A stretch of 45,355 nucleotides of DNA from Zoogloea oleivorans (GTDB lineage Bacteria; Pseudomonadota; Gammaproteobacteria; Burkholderiales; Rhodocyclaceae), in assembly GCF_008107625.1 (NCBI RefSeq), contig NZ_SDKK01000002.1, forward strand, positions 310,407 through 355,761. Reading direction: 5' to 3'. The notes beneath the pieces were generated by a model. That model did not search any database. It worked only from the letters and a program-made list of their open reading frames with translations, and was not told where the DNA came from. Position 1 is the first letter of the stretch; each line of letters starts with the position of its first letter. The position numbers and the translations under genes are program-made. Below, piece by piece: positions 36,575 to 45,355 of this stretch.

Positions 36575-37615
36575 CTGAAGTGCAACACCCCGATTTGGTA
36601 GGGTGTATGCATGGGAACTCACTACAGCCAGTTGTCGATGGACGAACGTAATCAGATTCATCGGTGCAGCAATGAGGGATTGAGTCTTCGGGCAATTGCC
36701 CGAAGACTCAATCGGCCGACCTCCGCAGTGTCGCGCGAAGTGGCGCGGAACACGGTGGGCAAGAGCTACGATGCCGCCCGTGCCGAGCGCGCGACGCTGG
36801 CGCGCAGGCGGCGCGGAACGATCAAGCTGAAGAGCGGTTCTGTGCTGCTCAACCGGGTTCGCGCGCTGATGGCCGAGGGCTGGTCGCCGGAGCAGGTTGC
36901 GGGCAGACTGCGCCGGATGAACCCTGATGATCCTGCTCTGCACGTCTCGCACGAAACGATCTACTGCGCCATCTACGCCGTGCCACGGGGCGAGCTGCGC
37001 AACGAACTCATCGCCCAGCTGCGTTTCTCCCACAAGGCACGCATGCCTCGCGCACGGGGCCAGGACCGGCGCGGCACGCTGCCGAACATGACCTCCATTC
37101 ACCAGCGCCCGATTGAGGTGGCGGCCCGCCTCGTGGCCGGGCACTGGGAAGGCGATCACATCAAGGGGCCGGGCAACCGCAGTTCGGTGGGCACCCTGGT
37201 CGAGCGCAAGAGCCGCTACCTGATGCTGGTCAAGCTGCGTGACGGCTCGGCCGAGGCCACGCTGGAAGGCTTCACGCGCAAGTTCCGCCATGTCCCGCTC
37301 GCCATGAAAAAGTCGCTGACTTACGATCAGGGCAGGGAGATGGCCCGCCACGAGATTCTCGCCAAGCGGGTCAAGATCGACGTCTATTTCGCCGACCCGC
37401 ACAGCCCCTGGCAGCGGCCGACCAACGAGAATACCAACGGCTTGATCCGCGAGTATCTTCCCAAGGGCCTGGATTTGGCGCCGATCTCCCAAGGCTACCT
37501 CAACGCAATTGCCCGACAATTAAACAACCGCCCGCGCAAATGCCTCGACTTTGAAACCCCAGCAGAGGTCTTTGCGAGGGAAATCATGAACTTTCAACCC
37601 GGTGTTGCACTTCAG
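36575..37615 (+). mobile_element. IS30-family insertion sequence in the RTX gene
   Basis: About 1,041 bp bounded by the inverted repeat CTGAAGTGCAACACC (left 36575-36589; right end complementary, 37601-37615), holding a single IS30-type transposase gene. The flanks, ...CTCTAGA on the left and AGTTGAA... on the right, give no convincing 2-3 bp target duplication. It lies opposite to the RTX gene and splits one RTX-type domain. Confidence 0.85.
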
Positions 37616-37621
37616 AGTTGA
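36611..37621 (+). CDS. IS30-family transposase
   Basis: 336 residues. The N-terminal helix-turn-helix (YSQLSMDERNQIHRC, SLRAIARRLNRPTSAVSRE) and the DDE core with HWEGDHIKG (first Asp), TYDQGREM (second Asp) and PWQRPTNENTNGLIREYLPK (the Glu in NENTNG) are the marks of IS30 transposases. The enzyme cuts and pastes the element through its terminal repeats. The frame runs over the right inverted repeat and its TGA stop (37619-37621) lies outside the repeat in flanking RTX sequence, so the last residue and the stop come from the target DNA if the element ends where the repeat ends. Confidence 0.92.
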   Translation: MGTHYSQLSMDERNQIHRCSNEGLSLRAIARRLNRPTSAVSREVARNTVGKSYDAARAERATLARRRRGTIKLKSGSVLLNRVRALMAEGWSPEQVAGRLRRMNPDDPALHVSHETIYCAIYAVPRGELRNELIAQLRFSHKARMPRARGQDRRGTLPNMTSIHQRPIEVAARLVAGHWEGDHIKGPGNRSSVGTLVERKSRYLMLVKLRDGSAEATLEGFTRKFRHVPLAMKKSLTYDQGREMARHEILAKRVKIDVYFADPHSPWQRPTNENTNGLIREYLPKGLDLAPISQGYLNAIARQLNNRPRKCLDFETPAEVFAREIMNFQPGVALQS

Positions 37622-38232
37622 AACCGCCCTCTTATTATCTTCTACCCGAGCAAAGCTCAAACAAAGATCGTCATTCACTCGAACCACACCAACAGCATCA
37701 GCATACATGTCAGACTCGCCATTTATTACATCAAAATCCTCATCTTTAGCAGCCGCATCAAAATTATCGATTACAACACATCTATAGTGATAATAATCCA
37801 GAAACACCCCGTAGACATCAGAGCCTGCCCCACCAACAAGAGTATCCTCCCCCCCAATAGCTATCAGGGTATCGTCACCGCCAAGGCCGACGATACGATC
37901 GTTGCTACCATTAAGACCTATTATAAGGTCGCCACCACTTGTCGGGGCCAAGAGCGCCTCCCTAATAATATTACCTGAAACCCTTCTCTCCACCCCACCT
38001 TCATCGACATATGAAATATTTACATCGGCACATTCAGAATATGCACCGCCGAAGGAATAAAAATGAAAAAAATCTCTAACCAAAATGGAATCTGAGGTCC
38101 CGACCACCGAAACAACAAGAGAGTCAGCATCAAGTCTGGAAAAAATCAACTCTGAGCTGCTTCTTACATTTTTAAATAGAATTTTATCGGCCAGCCCCCC
38201 CTCTTCACTCCAATAAAACCTTATGGTGTCAG
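37616..38232 (-). pseudogene. RTX protein, internal fragment between IS30 and IS3
   Basis: About 205 codons in RTX style: DTIRFYWSEEGGLADKILFK, SLVVSVVGTSDSILVRDFF, then GGDDTLIAIGGEDTLVGGAG and a beta-rich part up to NDDLCLSFARVEDNKRAVST, where IS30 cuts in. It has no start or stop of its own. The frame joins exactly to the 17 codons at 39486-39536 when IS3 is removed. The sequence is AT-richer than the exporter genes. Confidence 0.9.
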
Positions 38233-38240
38233 TGTAGTGG

Positions 38241-39451
<1,211 letters not shown>

Positions 39452-39485
39452 CTATCGAGGTGTCCGAGGAAATTAGACCACTACA

Positions 39486-39540
39486 CAGAACCAAATCCAG
39501 CATTTAGCAAATAGCAATCAACCCCCTCCCCTCCCTCTAG
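39486..39540 (-). pseudogene. RTX protein, 17-codon fragment between IS3 and IS5
   Basis: Between the two elements remain 51 unique bases plus the CTAG duplication. On the minus strand, after the CTA codon they read EGGEGVDCYLLNAGFGS, and the next codon is completed across the IS3 seam to give D-T-I-R-F. This fits the RTX pattern GGxGxDxYxxxxGxGxD, so this scrap ties both neighbouring pieces into one gene. Confidence 0.88.
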
Positions 39541-40705
39541 GGAAGCTCTGATCAATTCAGAGCCGGTAAAATACTAAAGCCATAAAGCATCGTACTCCCA
39601 TGAAGCAAGCCACCTTCGCCTCCCTGGCCTTCCAGCAAAAGAAGAAACAGACCCGCCGGGAACGCTTCCTCACCGAGATGGAGGCGGTCGTGCCCTGGGC
39701 CGCCTTGCTGGCAGCGATCGAACCGCATTACCCGAAGGCGGGTCGGCGAGGTCGCCCGCCGAGGCCACTGGCGACGATGCTGCGCATCTACTTCATGCAG
39801 CAGTGGTACGCGTTGTCGGACCCGGCGATGGAGGACGCGCTGTACGAGATCGAGTCGATGCGCCGCTTTGCCGGGCTGGAACTCTCCGACGACGCGATGC
39901 CCGACGAAACGACGATTCTCAAGTTCCGTCACCTGCTCGAGAAGCACGGCCTGACGGCCCAGATGATGAACATCATCAACGACACGCTCGCGGATCGCGG
40001 CCTGCTTCTGAAGGGCGGCACGATGGTCGACGCGACGATCATCCATGCTCCTCCGTCGACGAAGAACGAGCAAAAACAGCGCGATCCGGAAATGCACCAG
40101 ACGAAGAAGGGCAACCAGTGGTTCTTCGGAATGAAGATCCACGTGGGCGCAGACGTCAATTCCGGGCTGGCGCATACCGTCTCGGTGACGCCGGCGAACG
40201 CTTCCGATATCAGTCAGTTGCCGCACCTGCTGCGCGAGGACGACCGCGCGGTGTTCGGCGACAAGGGCTATGTCAACAATGACCTGAAGCGTCACGCACG
40301 GAAGGCCGGTGTGTTCTGGGGCGTCTCGCTCAAGGCCAGCAAACAGCGCCCGCTGAGCGACGCCAACCAGCGCTTCAATCATCGAATGTCCTCGATCCGC
40401 GCACGGGTCGAGCATGTGTTTCGGGTGATCAAGCGCCAATTCGGCTACACGAAGGTGCGCTACAAGGGGATCGCCAAGAACGCCGCGCAGGTGTTCTCGC
40501 TGATCGGACTGACCAATCTTTACCTGGCAAGGGGAACCCTGATGAATTGACGCGAGCAATCCGCCCGCTGCACCCGCAAACGGGTGATCAAGGCCGAAAT
40601 GGCCTCGAAATGCGGCAGCAAGGGCGGAAAAGGTGATCATCGAAGTCGGCTCAAAATCGCTGGCTTGGGTGGTTGTGCTCAAAACGTCAATTGATCAGGG
40701 GTTCC
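39541..40705 (+). mobile_element. IS5-family insertion sequence in the RTX gene
   Basis: 1,165 bp with 18-bp imperfect inverted repeats (GGAAGCTCTGATCAATTC at the left, GGAACCCCTGATCAATTG read inward at the right; 15 of 18 match) and CTAG on both sides (39537-39540 and 40706-40709), the YTAR-type 4-bp target of IS5. It lies opposite to the RTX gene. The right end is identical to positions 1-15 of the window. Confidence 0.95.
39600..40550 (+). CDS. IS5-family transposase
   Basis: 316 residues. The N-terminal RRERFLTEMEAVVPWAAL and MLRIYFMQQWYALSDPAMED are the DUF772-like region of the IS5 group. The DDE catalytic residues lie in MVDATIIHAPPS (Asp), VFGDKGYVNN (Asp) and RARVEHVFRVIKRQFGY (Glu, in the YREK-like region). 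Length and motifs are complete, so the element is probably active, in line with a second copy at the window start. Confidence 0.95.
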   Translation: MKQATFASLAFQQKKKQTRRERFLTEMEAVVPWAALLAAIEPHYPKAGRRGRPPRPLATMLRIYFMQQWYALSDPAMEDALYEIESMRRFAGLELSDDAMPDETTILKFRHLLEKHGLTAQMMNIINDTLADRGLLLKGGTMVDATIIHAPPSTKNEQKQRDPEMHQTKKGNQWFFGMKIHVGADVNSGLAHTVSVTPANASDISQLPHLLREDDRAVFGDKGYVNNDLKRHARKAGVFWGVSLKASKQRPLSDANQRFNHRMSSIRARVEHVFRVIKRQFGYTKVRYKGIAKNAAQVFSLIGLTNLYLARGTLMN

Positions 40706-43700
40706 CTAGAAGGTCATTGCCTTGACCCCCGCCAAGAAAGTCAGCTCCCGCACCTCCCTCCAAAAAGTCATCGCCCTCTCCCCCCCATATTACGTCATTA
40801 CCCAAATCTCCGATCAACGAGTCCATTCCGTCATACCCGAAGAGAGAGTCGTCGCCGTCGTTTCCCCAAAGAGAGTCCGCCCCCTCTTCCCCGTTAAGAA
40901 TATCGCCCCCCAAACCTCCCTCAAGAAACACACCACCCGCCAATATGACCTCAACTGCCCTTGACTCCCAAATAACCCCCGTACCAAACCGAATCGATGG
41001 GACAGCCCCAAGAATGTCTAGCCGACTTCCGTCAGTCAAGACAAGAATTATCTGCCCGTCGACACGCGACAAACTGAAATCCCCCACCCGGATATTGGCG
41101 CCCAATTCAATACGAAGCCACGTCCCGGACGACACGATACGATCATACCCAGAGCCCATACCGAAACGCACCGTGGGGGCTACCCCGTCCAGCGTGATGA
41201 GATCGTTCCCCTCGCCACCATCCACAGTATCGTCCGTGCCGATGACCACAATTTTATCTTCGCCACGTCCACCAAGAACCACCCCAGAAGGCCTTGACCA
41301 GCCAGAGAAAATGGCGCTATGGCTACTTTCCAAATAGTCGTTCCCATCTCCTCCGTCAAGCATGCTGCCAATGGTGCTCTCGCCAAAGATTCTGTCATCC
41401 CCCGCCCCACCCACAACAGTTACCCCCCAACCCTTTCCGGATAGGCGATCATTTCTGTCAGTGCCTATCAAGCAAGGGCTATCACCGACATCAACGCTCA
41501 ACACCTCAACATTCCGAAAGTCAGAGAGGTTATATAAAGCATATGCATTTGAATCTGAGTAGCAATCAGGCTCACGGATTAAATTAACGACATCAAACCC
41601 TTCGCCCTCCCCCTCCAGAACCATCCCAGACGCGGGAATGTAATATGTATCGTCTCCGGAAAGCCCCTCAAGCGTGCACTCACCTCGACCCATAAGGAGA
41701 TTATTGAGTGAATTTCCGACTCCACGCGTACGATCTGTTCTAAGGGTGAGGTTCTCAACGTTTTCCGGCAAGACAATACCGACCTCGGACTCCACAGCAT
41801 CGACCGACAATTGACGACCATCGACGCCAACACCCTTCTCAAGGACAACATCAAGGTTACTATGAACATAATAGACTTCGTTATGATCGCCACCGACAAG
41901 CGTGTCAGCTCCACCCTTTCCGTTCAAAGCGATTTGCATCGCCGTCGCCACTCTAGCCACTGCGGAAACGTCGATTAGATTGTCTTTCGAATTTCCGACA
42001 AACCAGTGCGCAGAACCCACTTCATTCGTATATGTGAAGCTATCCTGCCGAATTTGGTAAACGATCAGGTTTTCCACATTTTCCGGAAGCTCCGCACTGT
42101 ATGTATTTGGAATTAATGTATCAATCCCCTCATCTGGATTTTCGACAACAGTGTCTTCGTAATATTTATCCCAGAAAGCCCCCCGCTCTGCTCCCGGATT
42201 ACTTACCCAGTAGACATCATTTCCACTTCCGCCGACGAGGCTGTCAGCCCCATACTCTCCATGCAAACTGTCATTTCCAGCATCCCCGTATATGGTGTCC
42301 GCGTTCACCGAACCCCATACCACGTCATCACCAGAACCCGCATTCACCGCCCAAAAACCTTTTGACAGGATGATTACATCATCGTCAGGGGTACTATAGG
42401 TCACCTTTGAATTCAGCTGAGGTAGAGTCCACACGATGCCCCCTCCGGCCACACCCCCCCCAAAGTGGAACTCATCGACGCACCGATTGGAATTGAGGCT
42501 TGCGCCCCCAAAAAACGCATTTGAAATGACGACTTCGAATCTAGCATCCCGATCAACGACCTTAAGATCATCGCCCAATCTGATAAGAACAATATCCTCC
42601 GCCTTGATTTCATCACCGAAATCCAGCACATCCGTAGAGGTATCCGTCGCGATCCGGCCCCAGTTATCTATGGTGTCCGAACCACCTCTCACATTGATGA
42701 CATATTTATCATTGCCCTTTCCGCCCCACAGAAGATCATTGCCAGCGCCACCATCTAGCGTGTCCTCACCTCCACATCCGTACAACTCGTCATTCCCTTC
42801 ATCACCCAATAGATAATCGGATTTATCTACTGCACTGGGCTCCTCCTCAACCCCTGTGTTATCAAACAATTCAAGGTAACTATCACCATAAATTGTGTCA
42901 TCCCCTTCCCCTCCGTATAGCGTGTCATGCTTGGCCCGGCTTCCTTCAATAACATCATCACCTTCAAATGCGAATGTGATATGTTTTCCCTCAGAGATAT
43001 CAACAATAAGAATCTGATCGTTCCCAGACGAGCCAAACGAGAATATGTCACCAGCATCAACGCCAAACTTGCTCAACACCTCTGAATAACCAAGTCCAAC
43101 TCCGTCATCAAACTCTATTTGCCCTGAAGGAGTACCTGAAACCGTATCTCCCTGAAAAAAACCGGAAATCGTCACCCGATTCTCGGGATCCAAAAAAATA
43201 TCGAGATTGCTTCCGCTTCGGTAAAAAAACACATCAGTGATCGATATGCCTGGGCCAAACCGAATGACATCTTCAAAGCCAGTTTTAGTTATGGAACTAT
43301 CGATAACATCCAGACCGAATCCTGCGTCAAACCGATATACATCGAGTCCATCCCCCCCCACCATAGAGTCATTCCCCGCCCCTCCTACAAGCAGATCATC
43401 CCCGGCAGCGCCGAGAAGGGTATCCCGACCTCCCTGGCCATAGAGCTCGTCATTCCCGGAGTTGCCGAACAGATAGTCATCAACCATTCCGCCGTAGAAG
43501 GTATCGTTGGCATTCTCATATCCATACCAAGACATGGCAAACGGGCTTCTTCCAAACAACTCCATGTTCGGAATGACGGTGTACCCCTGAACCCAGAAAT
43601 TGCTAACACCTTTCGCAGAGCTCGGCTCACTGGCCGCCGATACGGACATCTGCTGGACTAACACTTTGCTCGCAGGGGAAACTCCATCCCCCTGATTTCG

Positions 43701-45355
43701 AATGAAAATCCGCTCGACAATCCCGCTGCCCGCAAAAGGCAGCGCCAAAGCCTCTCCGCCCTGCGACCCCAGAACTACTACTCCGGGCACATCAGCCATT
43801 TTGAACAGAAACAACTCATCCGCTCGATAGCCTTGCACGACAAGGGTGTCCTCGCCACCCGAGTCAAGTATCGTCTCCGCCACCTTAGAAGCATCGACAG
43901 CGAAGTCACCCTTCTCAAAAACGTAAACGTCATCCCCATCACCGCCAGACAGCGTATCTCTTCCAGCCCCTCCAATCAGCGTATCGCTTCCCGCATCGCC
44001 AACGAGCTGGTCGTTCCCATCCCCACCATCGAGCAAGTCATTTCCCTGAGCAACCAAGGGAATTGACTCTGCGGTATTGCTGTCGCCAAACAGGAAGTCG
44101 TCGTCAGCACCACCGAAAAGCGAGTCGCTCCCGCCCAAACCATAGAGTGTGTCGCCTCCACTTCCACCATAGAGCTCGTCATTGCCGTGGTAAATGACAT
44201 CAAGGCCGATCTCATCGCCGACGATCTCATCGTTCCCTGAGTCGCCAAAAACGGTATCTGCACCACCATCACCTGACAATAAATCGTCGCCCTCACCACC
44301 TGAAATAAAGTCATTGCCTGACAGCGCATAGCGGTCGGCACCAATTCCCGGGGCAACACCGAAATCACCGAAAATCTGATCGGCACCGTCGGAACCGAAA
44401 ATGCTATCGGCGCCGATCCCTCCCCACAGCGTATCGAGACCGCTTCCTCCGTCAATCAAGTCCTTGCCTTCATTGCCGGCAATCTGGTCGTTGCCGGATC
44501 CACCCAATATCCGTTCGTTACCTTCGAGGCCGCTGATAAGATCATCGTCACCGCCTCCATCGATTAGATCGTCGCCCCCCGAACCCGCTATCATATCGGC
44601 CCCGGCTCCAGCCAGAATTGTGTCGGAACCGACTAAAGCCAATGAGTCCGCAGGAAGGTAAGTATCCTCGGTGAATCCGAAATTATTGTCTGGGGCACCT
44701 GTCTGCATCGTGACATCCCACGACCATCCAATAAGCTCCGACCCGGCCTCTTTGAACCTCAATGTCGCCCCGGTCGGAGATCCCCACTGCCAATAGGGCG
44801 CGTAAATCAACCACGGCTTATTCCAAGTAAATGCATTGTGATCAACAACAGAACCGCTGCCTGCCCGCTTGTATCGGGTGCCATTAAGAATGAGATCGTT
44901 CCCTGCCCCTCCGTCAATGACGTCTGATCCATTCCCTCCGATGATCAGATCAGCATCCGCGCCCCCGGAGAGAGTGTCATTGCCCATGCGCCCAATCAAC
45001 ATATCCCGGCCGGGCCCACCGTCGAACCATTCGCCTGTCGAATCAGCAGCACCAACCAGGAGATCATTCCCGGCCAAGCCAGCAGCCTGGACGAGACCCG
45101 ACCCTTGTGTGTTAATGAGTCGGTCGTTCTCATTCGTACCGGCTCCTGCAGCCTTCTGCCCTTCGACGGCATCGAGGACAATCCCCAGCTGCCCGCTAAT
45201 ATAATTGCGAACGCGCAGCACACCACTGTCGGCCATTACGTTCAGGTCTTTTTGTCCGGCAGCATTGGCTACTAGTGAATAGACGAAACGCCCGTCTGTC
45301 GACTTCCAAGTCCCGTCCGATAATTTTTTACCGCCAGCTAGCAGGCCGATGCAAA
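40706..45355 (-). pseudogene. Giant RTX protein, N-terminal part (open at window edge, cut by IS5)
   Basis: About 1,550 codons open from the right edge to IS5. The codons before the first ATG (45236) are also open back to 45355, so that ATG is internal and the true start lies outside. The part starts with beta-rich sequence (GTWKSTDGRFVYSLVANAAG, VLRVRNYISGQLGIVLDAVE), then many RTX nonapeptides such as GGAGNDLI, GGEGDDLLSGDGGADTVFGD and GGDGNDQLVGDAGSDTL, alternating with linker domains that contain FYRSGSNLDIFLDPENRVTI-like strands. RTX repeats bind calcium and fold after secretion. At IS5 the frame adds LGNP and a stop inside the element, so the product lacks the C-terminal secretion signal. 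The enzymatic or adhesive head, if any, lies outside the window. Confidence 0.92.

Noticed and set aside
36545-37519. Minus-strand frame of 324 codons under the IS30 element
   Set aside because: It is antisense to the IS30 transposase and only runs into the RTX flank by chance. The same applies to the long frame opposite the IS5 transposase (39552-40682).
39521-39537. Suspected frameshift in the C-run between IS3 and IS5
   Set aside because: On recounting, the run is five C followed by TCCCCTCCCT. With five bases the RTX frame passes without a stop or shift.

Overview
The window looks like chromosomal DNA of a high-GC betaproteobacterium. Rhodocyclales (Zoogloea/Thauera/Azospira-like) is my best guess, inferred from the G+C-rich coding style, a PEP-CTERM exported protein, many PAS/GGDEF/EAL and hybrid-kinase genes, and the gene styles. 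No species is claimed. Position 1 lies 15 bp inside the right end of an IS5-family element, and the last gene is open through the right edge, so both ends are cut.

Layout. 1-5.4 kb is an accessory strip. It holds a gene stub cut by IS5, an unknown gene behind a palindromic operator, a guanidine-II riboswitch with the guanidinium exporter gdx, a graveyard of gene fragments (PaiB-like, HsdS, DUF2442, DUF4160), a GIY-YIG-like membrane protein, and a two-gene Xre-ImmA/IrrE plus PIN-domain module with its own operator. 5.4-14 kb carries an unknown membrane protein, an RNA methyltransferase-like gene, a hybrid histidine kinase with a PAS-GAF-GGDEF partner, a PaaK-like adenylate-forming enzyme, a YdjM-like membrane protein and an RluA-like pseudouridine synthase. 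14.1-16.9 kb has three tandem tail-collar (MdpB-like) genes followed at once by a GNAT acetyltransferase, then a convergent PEP-CTERM protein. 17-26.2 kb is a signalling block around tRNA-Val(GAC): REC-PAS-kinase, REC-PAS-PAS-GGDEF-EAL, a HisKA_2 kinase and a 1149-residue hybrid kinase. 26.3-30.4 kb has a zinc-dependent phospholipase C-like protein, fumC, a PAP2 phosphatase and a GT4 glycosyltransferase.

30.6 kb to the right edge is a type I secretion locus read leftwards: giant RTX gene, then the ABC exporter, then the HlyD-type adaptor. The RTX gene is the main find. It is broken by three insertion sequences of three different families (IS5, IS3, IS30). Removing the IS5 and IS3 elements together with one copy of each target duplication (CTAG, CAG) on paper rejoins the RTX frame exactly, with RTX motifs running across both seams. 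The IS30 seam is not clean. The rebuilt protein has at least about 2,520 residues and is incomplete at its N terminus. In the present state the large 5' part is cut off from the C-terminal secretion signal, so this T1SS appears to have lost its main cargo, although exporter and adaptor are intact.

The kinase and c-di-GMP genes could control surface adhesion through proteins such as this RTX product, but nothing in the sequence proves that link.
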